This document shows, piece after piece, positions 16,314 through 25,836 of a stretch of 64,000 bases of DNA. Each line of letters begins with the position of its first letter. The first letter of the stretch is position 1. The notes under the pieces were generated by a model that was not told where the DNA came from, searched no databases, and was given only the letters and a program-made list of their open reading frames with translations. This stretch comes from Minwuia thermotolerans (GTDB taxonomy: Bacteria > Pseudomonadota > Alphaproteobacteria > Minwuiales > Minwuiaceae): assembly GCF_002924445.1 (NCBI RefSeq), contig NZ_PIGG01000023.1, forward strand, positions 91,244 through 155,243, given 5' to 3'. The position numbers were made by a program, and so were the translations under genes.

Positions 16314-16787
16314 ATGCCAGTGAGCCAAATCGTCATCCGTCCCATGCGCGACGAGGATGTCCCGGTGCTGCATGCGATTCACGAACGCGCGGTCTCGATG
16401 ACCTGCGCGCCGTTATTGCCCGGGACGGTGGTGGAAGCCTGGCTCAGGGACCGCACGCCGGAGGGCTATCTGCGCGCTCGCGACGAGCGCGGCGAGCGGT
16501 TCTGGGTCGCGGAATACAGAGGTTTGCGGGCCGGCTTCGCAAGCTGGCGCGGCGAATGGCTGATGGCGCTCTTCGTCGATCCCGACCATCAGGGCAACGG
16601 GATCGGGCGCAGGCTGTTCGACGCCTGCGACCGCGATGCGGCGGACGGCGGCGGCAAGATCGCACGCCTCGGCTCTACCCTGAACGCGCGGGGTTTCTAC
16701 GAGGGTCTGGGCTTCCGCGTCACCGGCGAAGGCTACGAGGAGAAGTTCGGCGAACGCGTGCCGCACCTGGAAATGCTGCGCCTGTGA
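16314..16787 (+). CDS. GNAT-family N-acetyltransferase
   Basis: A 157-aa GNAT protein. Acetyl-CoA binding motif A reads L-F-V-D-P-D-H-Q-G-N-G-I-G-R-R-L-F (Q-G-x-G-I-G), and the C-terminal N-A-R-G-F-Y-E-G-L-G-F is motif B. The substrate is unknown. The ATG at 16314 has GGAGG about 9 bp upstream; a longer in-frame start at 16266 adds an unrelated N-terminus. It is divergent from the TauD-like gene and precedes two small genes on the same strand. Confidence 0.87.
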   Translation: MPVSQIVIRPMRDEDVPVLHAIHERAVSMTCAPLLPGTVVEAWLRDRTPEGYLRARDERGERFWVAEYRGLRAGFASWRGEWLMALFVDPDHQGNGIGRRLFDACDRDAADGGGKIARLGSTLNARGFYEGLGFRVTGEGYEEKFGERVPHLEMLRL

Positions 16788-16859
16788 ACGACGGGAAGTT
16801 TTCGGTCCGGGGGCCGATTCGGGCTATACGGTGCCAGGAGCTGCAAAGCGGAGAACGGC

Positions 16860-17156
16860 ATGACGAGCGATACCGACGTGACCGACGCACAGATTGCGGG
16901 GCTGCTGCTGGCAGTGGCGGCGCTGATTGGCGAGATCCGCCGCAAGGGCGTCCTGGACGGCGGCGAGATCGACGGCGCGCTGCAACGCCTGGCGGACGAC
17001 ATCGGCGGCTCGAAGCTGGCGCAGGCCGCGCCCGAGGATCCGATGATCCGCGCGACGCTCGCGCCGCTGGAGCAATTGCGCCGCATGAATACCCTGTTCG
17101 ACGAGGCATCGGGCCGGTTTCCCGACTGGATCTCGAAAGGTGATGAGGGCGCGTAG
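16860..17156 (+). CDS. Small helical protein, function unknown
   Basis: No family recognised. The 98-aa product is acidic and helical, with an amphipathic or partly hydrophobic N-terminal helix (I-A-G-L-L-L-A-V-A-A-L-I-G-E-I) and conserved-looking L-E-Q-L-R-R-M-N-T-L-F. There is no signal peptide cleavage site and no Cys. It lies 5 bp before the next small membrane-protein gene, so they probably form an operon. Codon use looks like that of its neighbours, which supports it being real. Confidence 0.65.
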   Translation: MTSDTDVTDAQIAGLLLAVAALIGEIRRKGVLDGGEIDGALQRLADDIGGSKLAQAAPEDPMIRATLAPLEQLRRMNTLFDEASGRFPDWISKGDEGA

Positions 17157-17161
17157 AGACA

Positions 17162-17581
17162 ATGGCATTGATCGGCTTCACTGCGGCCTGGTTCGTCGCC
17201 GGCGTCATCGGCACGCTACTGGGACACCAGATACTGCTCACTGTTCTGCACGGCATCGGCTTCGCGCCCTTCGCGCCATGGCAGATGCAGCCGGTCCAGC
17301 CTCTGGGCGTCCCGCAACTCGTCTCGACCGCCTTCTGGGGCGGTGTCTGGGGCATTGTCCTTGGGTTGGTTTCGCCGCTGTTCGGCAAGGGCCTGCGCTA
17401 CTGGCTGCTGACCGCCCTGTTCGGAGCGGTGGCGCCGACGCTGGTCGCAGTGGCCGTCGTCCTGCCGCTCAAGGACATGCAACCAACCGGCGATCCGGTC
17501 GCGGGGCTGGTCACCGGTCTCGCAGTCAATGCCGCATGGGCCCTGGTCACGGTGGTCTCGCGCCGTCTCTTCCGGCGATAG
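17162..17581 (+). CDS. Small integral membrane protein, function unknown
   Basis: A 139-aa protein with four predicted membrane segments (around residues 4-28, 54-72, 80-102 and 113-132) and Gly/Ala-rich helices. No catalytic motif is seen and I do not recognise the family. It follows the 98-aa unknown by 5 bp, and its 3' end meets the convergent MAPEG gene after 9 bp. Its helices with small residues and the final R-R-L-F-R-R resemble generic small membrane proteins of alphaproteobacteria. Confidence 0.7.
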   Translation: MALIGFTAAWFVAGVIGTLLGHQILLTVLHGIGFAPFAPWQMQPVQPLGVPQLVSTAFWGGVWGIVLGLVSPLFGKGLRYWLLTALFGAVAPTLVAVAVVLPLKDMQPTGDPVAGLVTGLAVNAAWALVTVVSRRLFRR

Positions 17582-17590
17582 ACCGCCGCC

Positions 17591-18055
17591 TCAGATTCCC
17601 AGCGCCGCCAGCAGGGCGCTCACGGTCATGTAGATCAGGATCAGCGAGCCGACCGTCCAGAGCGTCGCCCGCATGTCATGGGTCTGCGCCGTCAGATAGG
17701 CCGCGAAATGCAGCAGCCTGGAGACGACATAGCCATAGAGCAGGAGCTGGGCGAGCAGCAGCGGCGGTCCGCTGAGCACGTAGAGGAACCCCGCCGCCAG
17801 GAAGAACGGAAGGTTTTCCAGGTCGTTCTGGTGGATCCGCCGGATGCGCTCGACCCGCTCGTCGGGCTCGATCTGCTTCGGATCCGGGTCGGGATTGAGC
17901 GGGGTCTTCCTGATGTCTTCAGGTGCGCGGAAACCGCCCTTGACCTGCATCATCCGCGCGACAGTCAGCCAGGACATGGCCACCGCCTTCAGGATCATCA
18001 GTGCCGCGGCGACAGCGTATGTCGCGAATACCGGGTTCTGGAGACTGAGTTCCAT
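17591..18055 (-). CDS. MAPEG-family membrane protein (microsomal GST1-like)
   Basis: A 154-aa membrane protein with four helices and the MAPEG core E-R-V-E-R-I-R-R-I-H-Q-N-D-L-E-N-L-P-F-F, matching the microsomal glutathione S-transferase 1 pattern (R-x-x-R-x-x-x-N-D-x-E-N). It likely conjugates glutathione to lipophilic electrophiles or reduces lipid hydroperoxides at the inner membrane. The ATG at 18055 follows a G-rich stretch. It lies 45 bp downstream of the GbdR-like regulator on the same strand, but a functional link is not evident. Confidence 0.86.
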   Translation of the reverse strand: MELSLQNPVFATYAVAAALMILKAVAMSWLTVARMMQVKGGFRAPEDIRKTPLNPDPDPKQIEPDERVERIRRIHQNDLENLPFFLAAGFLYVLSGPPLLLAQLLLYGYVVSRLLHFAAYLTAQTHDMRATLWTVGSLILIYMTVSALLAALGI

Positions 18056-18099
18056 GGCAATACCCCCCCTGGCGCCTGCGCACCGACCCTGCGTCACAC

Positions 18100-19164
18100 T
18101 CAGAGATAGGCCTCGGCCTGCGCCCGCTCCATCTGCGGCGAGCGCCCGTACATCTCGCGATAGCACTTGGAGAAGTGCGACGCCGAGACGAAGCCGCAGG
18201 CGATGGCGACGTCCACGATCGGCATGTTCGACTGCAGCAGCAGGTGCCGCGCCCGGTCGATGCGGATTTCCAGATAGTAGCGCGCGGGCGAGCGGCCGAG
18301 ATGGCGGCGGAACAGACGTTCGACCTGTCGCCGGGAGAGGCCGACATATTCCGAGATCTCCGCCAGCGACAGCGGTTCGGAGACGTTCGCCTCCATCAGT
18401 TCGATGATCAGCAGCAGCTTGGCGTGATGCAGGCCCAGCCGCGCCTGCAGCGGCAGGCGCTGGCGGTCGCGCTGGTTCCGGATGCGGTCGATCAGGCAGT
18501 ATTCGCAGACCTTGGTCATCACTGACTGGCCGAAATGCTCTTCGATCACGTGCAGCATCATGTCGAGCGCGGCGGTGCCGCCGGCGCAGGTGTAGATGCC
18601 ATCGTCGATCTCGCAGAGGTCGGCGTGCACCTCCGCCATGGGAAATTTCTCCGCGAAGGCCGGCAGGGTCTCCCAGTGGATCGAGCAGCGTTTTCCCTCG
18701 AGCAGGTCCGCCTGGGCGAGCAGCCAGGCGCCGGTGCACAGGCCCCCCACGGCGATGCCGCGACGGTGCATGGATCTGAGCCAGCCCTCGAACTGCGCAT
18801 TGCGGAAGTTCTCCACCTTCACGCCGGAGCAGACCAGAACCATCTCCGGCTTGATCTCGTCCAGCAGGCGGTGACGGGCCTGGTCCAGTGACAGGTCGAC
18901 ACCAACCGCCAGCCCGTTCGACGCCTTGACGGGCTCGCCGTCCGCCGAAACCACGGTCCACTCATAGACCGTCTTGCCCAGGGTTCGGTTGGTCAGTCTC
19001 AGCGGCTCGAGCGCCGAGGCGAAGGCGATCATCGAGAAGTTGGGGACCAGGAAAAAGACGATCCGGTGGGGGATTATCGACAGGTCCATTCGGGCGACTC
19101 GCGTCCTACCGTCGGCCATGCGCGGCTGGGATATGGTTTTACCGTCAAGGGCATAGAACCGCAT
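18100..19164 (-). CDS. GlxA-type AraC regulator, probably GbdR-like (glycine betaine/dimethylglycine response)
   Basis: N-terminal DJ-1/PfpI-like sensor domain (F-F-L-V-P-N-F-S-M-I-A-F-A-S-A-L-E-P-L-R; G-G-L-C-T-G-A-W-L-L-A) followed by a C-terminal AraC double HTH (L-S-L-A-E-I-S-E-Y-V-G-L-S-R-R-Q-V-E-R-L-F; V-A-I-A-C-G-F-V-S-A-S-H-F-S-K-C-Y). Divergence from soxBDAG matches GbdR, which activates betaine and sarcosine catabolism in pseudomonads; this is inference from context. The start is uncertain: 19164 has GAGGG at good spacing, 19188 is longer, and 19089 (MDLSIIPHR) would give the usual length of about 330 aa and leave an inverted repeat wholly non-coding. Confidence 0.88.
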   Translation of the reverse strand: MRFYALDGKTISQPRMADGRTRVARMDLSIIPHRIVFFLVPNFSMIAFASALEPLRLTNRTLGKTVYEWTVVSADGEPVKASNGLAVGVDLSLDQARHRLLDEIKPEMVLVCSGVKVENFRNAQFEGWLRSMHRRGIAVGGLCTGAWLLAQADLLEGKRCSIHWETLPAFAEKFPMAEVHADLCEIDDGIYTCAGGTAALDMMLHVIEEHFGQSVMTKVCEYCLIDRIRNQRDRQRLPLQARLGLHHAKLLLIIELMEANVSEPLSLAEISEYVGLSRRQVERLFRRHLGRSPARYYLEIRIDRARHLLLQSNMPIVDVAIACGFVSASHFSKCYREMYGRSPQMERAQAEAYL

Positions 19165-19249
19165 ACCGCGCCCTCGGATTCGGGGCATCTTGCTCAGAAT
19201 TCAAGGCGGCGTCTCCCCATTTTTTTCAGCCATGTGACAAAACCATATC
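19130..19249. promoter_or_regulatory. 11-bp inverted repeat pair in the gbdR-like / soxB divergent region
   Basis: GATATGGTTTT at 19130-19140 and its exact reverse complement AAAACCATATC at 19239-19249 face each other across 98 bp in the region upstream of soxB. The region between the regulator and soxB (about 280 bp) also has a T-rich run near 19221. The arms could be regulator sites that loop the promoter; the first arm falls inside the regulator gene unless its start is at 19089. Confidence 0.45.
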
Positions 19250-19444
19250 GACCGTCACTTCAGGGCCGCGCGAAGGGCCGGTGTCGCGGCTGGAAAAGAC
19301 GGCGTCGCGGCGCGCGCTCCCGCTTCGCGGCCGATCCGCGAAACTCCGCGACTTCCGGGGTCCGCGGGGCCGCGGCCGGCCCTTGCGCGGACCGTCCGAA
19401 CCGGTTTCGCTGGGACAAGGTCAAATGCGTTCGGGGGGCGCCGC

Positions 19445-20695
19445 ATGAAACGCTATTCTGCCCTGGAGCTGCTGCGCGAGGGTCTGCGCGGCCATACCGG
19501 CTGGCGGAAGGTCTGGCGTCATCCGGAACCGAAGCCGTCCTATGACGCCGTCATCATCGGCGGCGGCGGTCACGGCCTGGCGACCGCCTACTATCTGGCC
19601 AGAGAGCATGGCATGACGAACATCGCCGTGATCGAGAAGGGCTGGATCGGCGGCGGCAACGCCGGGCGCAACACCACGATCATCCGTTCCAACTATCTCT
19701 TCGACGAGAGTGCGGCGCTCTACAACCACGCCTTCGGACTGTGGAAGACGCTTGGTCGGGAGCTGAACTTCAACATCATGATGAGCCATCGCGGCGTTCT
19801 GAACCTCGCCCATGACGATGGCGAGATGCGGCAGCTCAAGCGCCGCGTCGAGTCCAACCGGCTGAACGGCGTCGAGGCCGAATGGCTGGACGCGAAGGAA
19901 GTCAAGGGCTTCTGCCCGGCGATCAATATCTCCCCCGACATCCGCTATCCCGTGCTCGGCGCGACCCTGCAGCGATCGGGCGGCGTCAACCGTCATGACG
20001 CCGTGGTCTGGGGCTACGCCCGCGCCGCGGACGCCATGGGCGTGGACATCATCCAGCAGACCGAGGTCACGAACATCCTGACCGAGAGCGGCGAAGTCAC
20101 GGGCGTGGAGACCACGCGCGGGACCATCCGCACGCCCAAGGTCGCCTCCGTTACCGCCGGCCATACCTCGGTGATCGCAAAGATGGTCGACCTGAGACTG
20201 CCGATCGAAAGCCACCCCCTGCAGGCGCTGGTTTCGGAGCCCGTCAAGCCGGTACTGAACTGCGTGGTGATGTCCAACGCCGTCCATGTCTACTGCAGCC
20301 AGTCCGACAAGGGCGAACTGGTCATCGGCGCCGGCATCGACGCCCAGCTCTCCTACACCCAACGCGGCAATCTCGACATCATCGAGCACCAGATGGCCTC
20401 GCTGATGGAGCTGTTCCCGATGTTCTCGCGCCTGCGGATGATGAGGCAATGGGGCGGGATCGTCGACGTCTGCCCGGACGCCAGTCCGATCATCTCGAAG
20501 ACGCCGGTGAAGGGGTTCTACGTCAACGGCGGCTGGGGCACCGGCGGCTGGAAGGCGACGCCCGGATCGGGCCACGTCTTCGCCGACCTGATCGCCCGCG
20601 ACGAACCCAACGCCATCGCCGCACCATTTGCCATGGAGCGTTTCGTCACCGGCGCGCTTGTCGCCGAGCACGGCGCCGCCGCCGTGGCGCACTGA
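19445..20695 (+). CDS. soxB: Sarcosine oxidase beta subunit
   Basis: Flavoprotein subunit (416 aa) of heterotetrameric sarcosine oxidase, which demethylates sarcosine to glycine and passes the formaldehyde equivalent to tetrahydrofolate. The FAD Rossmann motif [11 protein letters not shown] is at about residues 37-46. N-R-H-D-A-V-V-W (His184) matches the region where FMN is covalently attached in this family, and the C-terminus has [11 protein letters not shown]. Length and order are standard. It opens the operon soxB-soxD-soxA-soxG; soxD follows after 16 bp. Confidence 0.95.
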   Translation: MKRYSALELLREGLRGHTGWRKVWRHPEPKPSYDAVIIGGGGHGLATAYYLAREHGMTNIAVIEKGWIGGGNAGRNTTIIRSNYLFDESAALYNHAFGLWKTLGRELNFNIMMSHRGVLNLAHDDGEMRQLKRRVESNRLNGVEAEWLDAKEVKGFCPAINISPDIRYPVLGATLQRSGGVNRHDAVVWGYARAADAMGVDIIQQTEVTNILTESGEVTGVETTRGTIRTPKVASVTAGHTSVIAKMVDLRLPIESHPLQALVSEPVKPVLNCVVMSNAVHVYCSQSDKGELVIGAGIDAQLSYTQRGNLDIIEHQMASLMELFPMFSRLRMMRQWGGIVDVCPDASPIISKTPVKGFYVNGGWGTGGWKATPGSGHVFADLIARDEPNAIAAPFAMERFVTGALVAEHGAAAVAH

Positions 20696-20711
20696 GGGAG
20701 CCCGACCGCCC

Positions 20712-21083
20712 ATGTTCGTGATCGATTGCCCCCACTGCGGCCCGCGCGATCAGGCGGAATTCGCCTATGCCGGCGAAGCCCATATCGCGCGCCCCGCCAA
20801 CGCTGACGAACTCACCGACGCGGAATGGGCCGGCTACGTCTTCATGCGGAGGAACGGCAAGGGCCTCTACGCCGAGCGCTGGTGGCACGCGGCCGGATGC
20901 CGCAAGTTCTTCAACATGCTGCGCAACACGGCGACCGACCAGATCCACGCCGTCTATCGCATTGGAGAACGACCGCCCGAGGTGAAGGCCGACCTGCCGC
21001 GGACGCCGTCGGGGGAGGCTTCCATCGGGTCCGGCAACGACGCAGTGAAGCTGGTGCGCGATACCGGTGCGGGTGACGCATGA
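20712..21083 (+). CDS. soxD: Sarcosine oxidase delta subunit
   Basis: Small zinc-binding subunit (123 aa). Cys6 and Cys9 (C-P-H-C-G) plus H-x3-C (W-W-H-A-A-G-C-R-K-F) are the conserved Zn ligands. Residues G-P-R-D-x-x-E-F-x-Y-x-G-E and Y-x-x-x-N-x-x-G-x-x-x-E-R-W-W-H are family hallmarks. It stabilises the alpha-beta interface. The stop overlaps the soxA start by 4 bp (ATGA). Confidence 0.94.
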   Translation: MFVIDCPHCGPRDQAEFAYAGEAHIARPANADELTDAEWAGYVFMRRNGKGLYAERWWHAAGCRKFFNMLRNTATDQIHAVYRIGERPPEVKADLPRTPSGEASIGSGNDAVKLVRDTGAGDA

Positions 21084-24000
21084 GCCAGTCGCACCGCATC
21101 GATGGCCGCGGCCTGATCGACCGCGCCCGCCATGTCGGCTTCCGCTTCGCCGGCAAGGACTATCTGGGCCATCAGGGCGATACCATGGCGTCGGCGCTGC
21201 TCGCCAATGGCGAGATCATGGTCGCCCGAAGCTTCAAGTATCACCGCCCGCGCGGCATCGTCGCCGCCGGCGTCGAGGACCCGGCGGCCATGGTCCAGCT
21301 CGGCGAGGGCGCGGCGACCGATCCGAACGTCCTGGTCGCCGACCAGGAGATTCACGACGGACTGGTCGCCGATGCGCAGAACGCCTGGCCCAGCCTGAAA
21401 TACGACATCGGCGCCGCCAACGATGCGCTGAGCCGCTTCTTCCCGGCCGGATTCTACTACAAGACCTTCATGGGCGGGCCGGGCTGGATGCGCTTCGAGC
21501 CCTTCATTCGCCGCGCCGCGGGCCTGGGCCGGGCGCCGGAGGGACCCGATCCGGACCGCTACGAGGCGGTGAACCGTCATTGCGACGTGCTGATCGCGGG
21601 CGCGGGACCGGCGGGGCTGATGGCGGCGCTGTCGGCCGCCCGCTCCGGCGCGCGGGTAATTCTGGCCGAAAGCACGCCCCATCCCGGCGGCAGCCTGCTG
21701 TCGGCGGCGCCGGAGAGCGTCGCGATCGACGGCCGGCCCGTGTCCCAATGGCTGTCGGCGGCCCTGGAGGAGCTTCGCAGCCACCCGGAAGTGACCATCC
21801 TCACGCGGACCACGGCCTTCGGCTACTACGCACAGAATTTCGTCGGCCTGCTCGAGAAGGTGCAGGACCACCTGCCCCGCCGCGAACGGGACGGCCGCCT
21901 GCCCCGTCAGCGGGTCTGGCGGGTGCGGGCGAAACAGGTCGTGCTGGCCACCGGCGCGCTGGAGCGCCCGCTGGTGTTCCACGAGAACGACCGGCCCGGA
22001 ATCATGCTGGCCGGCGCGGCGCGGACCTTCCTCAACCGCTATGGCGTCCTGGCCGGCAAGCGCGTTCTGATCTTCGCCAACAACGACACGGCCTGGCAGA
22101 CCGCCTTCGACATGCATGACGCCGGCGCGGAGATCGCCGGGATCGTCGACCTCCGGCGGGATCTCGATGAGCGGCTGGCGCTGGGCGCGCTGAAGAAGGG
22201 CATCGCCGTCCATCCATCGACCGCCGTGGTTGGGACGACCGGCCGCCATCGTGTCAACGCCGCGTGCCTCGCGGGACTGGACGGCCAGCGGCGGATACGC
22301 GGCTCCGTCTCCCGCATCGACTGCGACCTTGTCGCGGTCTCCGGCGGCTGGAACCCCAATGTGGCGCTCTTCGCCCAGTCGCGCGGACAGCTCCGCTGGG
22401 ACGAGACGCTGACGTCCTTCCGGCCGGGCCGGTCCTGGCAGGCGGAACGCTCCGCCGGGGGCTGCAACGGTGTCTTCGACCTGGCGGACGCGATGGCGGA
22501 AGGCGCACGCGCCGGCCTCGACGCGGCCCGCGCTGCCGGCTTCACCGTGCGTCCGAAGAAGCAGCCGGAGGTGGAAACCACCAATGTCCAGAGCCTGAAT
22601 GTCAGGGCGTTCTGGGAGGTGCCGGGATTGAAGTCGGGCGTGAAGGCCGAGGCCTTCGTCGACCTGCAGGATGACGTGAAAGCCTCCGACCTGAAGCTCG
22701 CCATTGCCGAAGGCTATGACAGCGTCGAGCATGCCAAGCGCTACACCACCCAGGGCATGGGCACCGACCAGGGCAAGATCTCCAACGTCAACGCCTTCGG
22801 GATCATGGCCGAGGCGCGCGGCATCACCATTCCGGAGGTCGGCACCACCACCTTCCGCCAGCCCTATCGGCCGGTGACGATCGGCGCGCTGGCCGGCCAG
22901 CATGTCGGCCCGCATTTCGTGCCGCGGCGGACGACGCCGATGCACGACTGGCACGTCAAGCGCAAGGCGGTGTTCGAGCCGGTCGGCGACTGGCTGCGCG
23001 CCCGAGCCTACCCGAAGACGGGCGAGAGCTTCCACGATGCTGTACAGCGGGAGGCGCTGGCCGCGCGGACCACCGCCGGCATGCTCGACGCCTCGACGCT
23101 GGGCAAGATCGACATCAAGGGACCGGACGCCCGGACCTTTCTCAACCGCATCTACACCAACGCCTGGAAGAAGCTGCCGGTGGGCGCGTGCCGCTATGGC
23201 CTGATGCTGGGCGAGGACGGCATGATCGTCGATGACGGCGTCACGGCCTGTCTCGCCGACGATCATTTCCACATGACCACGACCACGGGCGGCGCGGCCG
23301 GCGTGCTGCGCACGCTGGAGGATTACCTGCAGACCGAGTGGCCGGACCTGAAGGTCTGGCTGACGACGACCACCGAGCAATGGGCGGTGTGCGCCGTCTG
23401 CGGCCCGAACGCGAAGAAGATCGTCGGGCAGGTGGTCGACGGCGTCGACCTCGATCCGGAGACCTTCCCCTTCATGACCTGGCGCGAGGGGAACGCCGCG
23501 GGCGTGCCGGTCCGGGTCTTCCGCATCTCGTTCTCGGGCGAACTCTCCTATGAGATCAACATCCCGGCGACATACGGGCTCTGGCTGTGGGAGCGGCTGA
23601 TCGAGGCCGGCCAGCCCCACGGTCTCGTCCCCTACGGCACGGAGACGATGCACCTGCTGCGCGCCGAAAAGGGCTTCATCATCGTCGGCCAGGAAACCGA
23701 CGGCACGAACACGCCGCAGGATCTCGCCATGCCCTGGGCGATCGCCTGGAAGAAGGGCGACTTCATCGGCAAGCGCTCGCTCAGCCGGCCGGACACGGCG
23801 CGCGACGACCGCCGGCAGCTCGTCGGTCTGTTCACGGACGACCCGGCCTTCGTCGCCATGGAAGGCTCCCAGATCATCGAAACGCCGGAGGAACCGAAAT
23901 CCCGGCCCATTCCGATGATCGGCCATGTCACCTCGAGCTACATGAGCCCCAACCTGAAACGCTCGATCGCCCTCGCCGTGGTCAGGGCCGGTTCCCGGCG

Positions 24001-24100
24001 CATGGGAGAGACGGTCTATATCTCTCGCGATGGCGACAGACCCATGCCGGCGAGGATCGTCGGGCACGACTTCCTGGCGCAGAAGGAGAGCAGCCAATGA
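21080..24100 (+). CDS. soxA: Sarcosine oxidase alpha subunit
   Basis: Large subunit (1006 aa). The N-terminal region (F-A-G-K-D-Y-L-G-H-Q-G-D-T-M-A-S-A-L-L-A-N-G) is a ferredoxin-like fold without iron-binding Cys. The central part binds NAD+ and has D-V-L-I-A-G-A-G-P-A-G-L-M-A-A near residue 170-185. The C-terminal third (from about residue 600) is a GcvT-like tetrahydrofolate aminomethyltransferase domain that captures the one-carbon unit as 5,10-methylene-THF. Length is typical. It overlaps soxD upstream and soxG downstream by 4 bp each, so translation is tightly coupled. Confidence 0.95.
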   Translation: MSQSHRIDGRGLIDRARHVGFRFAGKDYLGHQGDTMASALLANGEIMVARSFKYHRPRGIVAAGVEDPAAMVQLGEGAATDPNVLVADQEIHDGLVADAQNAWPSLKYDIGAANDALSRFFPAGFYYKTFMGGPGWMRFEPFIRRAAGLGRAPEGPDPDRYEAVNRHCDVLIAGAGPAGLMAALSAARSGARVILAESTPHPGGSLLSAAPESVAIDGRPVSQWLSAALEELRSHPEVTILTRTTAFGYYAQNFVGLLEKVQDHLPRRERDGRLPRQRVWRVRAKQVVLATGALERPLVFHENDRPGIMLAGAARTFLNRYGVLAGKRVLIFANNDTAWQTAFDMHDAGAEIAGIVDLRRDLDERLALGALKKGIAVHPSTAVVGTTGRHRVNAACLAGLDGQRRIRGSVSRIDCDLVAVSGGWNPNVALFAQSRGQLRWDETLTSFRPGRSWQAERSAGGCNGVFDLADAMAEGARAGLDAARAAGFTVRPKKQPEVETTNVQSLNVRAFWEVPGLKSGVKAEAFVDLQDDVKASDLKLAIAEGYDSVEHAKRYTTQGMGTDQGKISNVNAFGIMAEARGITIPEVGTTTFRQPYRPVTIGALAGQHVGPHFVPRRTTPMHDWHVKRKAVFEPVGDWLRARAYPKTGESFHDAVQREALAARTTAGMLDASTLGKIDIKGPDARTFLNRIYTNAWKKLPVGACRYGLMLGEDGMIVDDGVTACLADDHFHMTTTTGGAAGVLRTLEDYLQTEWPDLKVWLTTTTEQWAVCAVCGPNAKKIVGQVVDGVDLDPETFPFMTWREGNAAGVPVRVFRISFSGELSYEINIPATYGLWLWERLIEAGQPHGLVPYGTETMHLLRAEKGFIIVGQETDGTNTPQDLAMPWAIAWKKGDFIGKRSLSRPDTARDDRRQLVGLFTDDPAFVAMEGSQIIETPEEPKSRPIPMIGHVTSSYMSPNLKRSIALAVVRAGSRRMGETVYISRDGDRPMPARIVGHDFLAQKESSQ

Positions 24101-24720
24101 ACGCGCCGGTCCGCCGCTCCCCCCTCGCCCACCGCGAACCGCTCGAGGCCGCCGACCAACTGCTCCGTCTGCGGGAGCGGCCCTTCGAGGCGAAGCTGAT
24201 CCTCCGCGCCCACGCCGGCGACGCCGAACTGGCGTTGAGAGCGGTGGCCGGCCTCGATACGCCCGGCAATTGCCGTTTCCTCGATACCGACGGAATCACG
24301 GCCGCCTGGCTCTCACCGGACGAGTTTCTGGTTCTCGGCGCGGTGGGGAAGGAACACGAACTGGCGGAAAGCCTCGCGTCAGCGCTCGACTGGCGGCATC
24401 ACCAGGTGGCGAACGTCACCGATTACTATACGACGCTGGCGTTCGCCGGGCCGAAGGCGCGCGAGGCGCTGATGAAGCTGACGACCCTGGACATGCACGC
24501 CCGCAGCTTCGTTCAGGGCGACGCCCGGGGCACGGTCTTCGGGCACTGCAACGCCTGGATCCTGCAGCGCGCGGACGACGAGACGAACGGCGGGCCGTCC
24601 TTCGATCTGATCGTGCGCTGGTCGCACGCGGACTACCTGTTCTGCGCCCTGGCCCATGCGGGCCGCGAATGGGGCATGCCGGAGGCAACGCCGCGCGGCG
24701 GCGAAAACCTGCTGGCCTGA
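24097..24720 (+). CDS. soxG: Sarcosine oxidase gamma subunit
   Basis: Gamma subunit (207 aa), structurally a cut-down GcvT-like protein that packs against the alpha subunit. It begins R-R-S-P-L-A-H-R and contains C-R-F-L-D-T-D-G-I-T-A-A-W-L-S-P-D-E-F-L and the V-T-D-Y-Y-T-T-L-A-F-A-G-P-K-A-R segment, both typical of SoxG. The start overlaps soxA. This closes the classical operon; 68 bp separate it from the next gene on the same strand. Confidence 0.92.
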   Translation: MNAPVRRSPLAHREPLEAADQLLRLRERPFEAKLILRAHAGDAELALRAVAGLDTPGNCRFLDTDGITAAWLSPDEFLVLGAVGKEHELAESLASALDWRHHQVANVTDYYTTLAFAGPKAREALMKLTTLDMHARSFVQGDARGTVFGHCNAWILQRADDETNGGPSFDLIVRWSHADYLFCALAHAGREWGMPEATPRGGENLLA

Positions 24721-24788
24721 CGGTCCGAGTTGCGCGAACCCCGGCCGGGCGGCAGACTCGCCGCCCGCATCCTGGGGAGGACAAGTAC

Positions 24789-25832
24789 ATGCGCGCAGCC
24801 ATCTTCCGCGAACCCGGCCGGCCACTGGAGGTCGGCGCCATCGAGGATCCGACGCCGCAGGCTGGCGAACTGATCCTGAAAGTGGAGGCCTGCGGCATCT
24901 GTGGCTCCGACCTGCACATCTCCGACAATCATGACGGCTCCGGCGGCATGCCGCCGCTGAAGCCCGATTCCGTGATGGGCCACGAGTTCTGCGGCGAGAT
25001 CGTCGCCATCGGCCCGGGCACCGAGACCACGCTGAAGGAAGGCGACCGCGTCGCCTCGCTGCCCACCATCGGCTGCGGGACCTGCGACAAGTGCCTGACC
25101 GGCGACGTCAAGCGCTGCCGCACCGCGCGCGGCATCGGCCTGGGGGACGTGCCGGGCGGTTACGCCGACTATGTCCGCGTAGGCGCCAGGGAGAGCCTTC
25201 GTCTGCCGGGTCATTTCGGCAAGGGCGACGGCGCACTGATCGAACCGCTGGCCGTCGGCCTGCGCGCCGCGGTGCGCGCCCGCCTGCAACCGGGCGAGAG
25301 CGTGCTGATCATCGGCGCGGGCCCCGTCGGTCTCGCCACCGCGATCTGGTGCCGGCATTTCGGCGCGCGTCACGTCGTCGTCTCCGACCTCAACCCCAAC
25401 CGCGCGGAGATGGCCGCAAAGTACGGCGCGACCGATGCCATCGACGCCTCGAAGGAGAACGTGATCGAGCGCTACAAGACGATCGCCGGCGGCCGCCCCG
25501 AAGTGGTCTTCGACTGCGTCGGCGTGAAGGGCTCCATGCAACTCGCCATCGACTACGCCGCCTTCGACGCGAAGGTCGTCGTCGTCGGCGTCTGCATGCA
25601 CCTGGACCACATCCTGCCGGTCAAGCCGGTGACCAAGGAACTGGACCTGATCTTCGCCTATTGCTATCTGCGCCAGGAATTCGGCCTGTGCATCGACATG
25701 CTGGACCAGGGCCGGATCGAAGCGGCGGGGCTGATCACCGACCGGGTCGGCTTCGACGGCTTCTCCGAGGCCTTCGAGGCGCTCAAGACGCCGAACACGC
25801 AGGTCAAGGTGCTGCTCGAACCCGACAGGTGA
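24789..25832 (+). CDS. Zinc-dependent medium-chain alcohol dehydrogenase
   Basis: A 347-aa MDR alcohol dehydrogenase. Catalytic Zn ligands are C35 ([10 protein letters not shown]) and H65-E66 (G-H-E-F). Structural Zn is bound by C96, C99, C102 and C110. The NAD(P) Rossmann motif [10 protein letters not shown] is near 173-182. It is of the threonine/sorbitol dehydrogenase-like branch. GGGAGGA precedes the ATG. It lies 4 bp before mtnA and heads the ADH-mtnA-aldolase unit, where reduction of the aldehyde left by the aldolase, (methylthio)acetaldehyde or acetaldehyde, is the role I infer. Confidence 0.88.
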   Translation: MRAAIFREPGRPLEVGAIEDPTPQAGELILKVEACGICGSDLHISDNHDGSGGMPPLKPDSVMGHEFCGEIVAIGPGTETTLKEGDRVASLPTIGCGTCDKCLTGDVKRCRTARGIGLGDVPGGYADYVRVGARESLRLPGHFGKGDGALIEPLAVGLRAAVRARLQPGESVLIIGAGPVGLATAIWCRHFGARHVVVSDLNPNRAEMAAKYGATDAIDASKENVIERYKTIAGGRPEVVFDCVGVKGSMQLAIDYAAFDAKVVVVGVCMHLDHILPVKPVTKELDLIFAYCYLRQEFGLCIDMLDQGRIEAAGLITDRVGFDGFSEAFEALKTPNTQVKVLLEPDR

Positions 25833-25836
25833 GATC

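Noticed and set aside
19165..19444. Glycine or other riboswitch before soxB
   Set aside because: No recognisable conserved core was seen; the region is better explained by a regulator-bound promoter.
20954..24097. Very long open frame on the minus strand opposite soxA
   Set aside because: It lies fully antisense to soxA, whose product is unmistakable; the frame is open because high-GC codons seldom give stops on that register.
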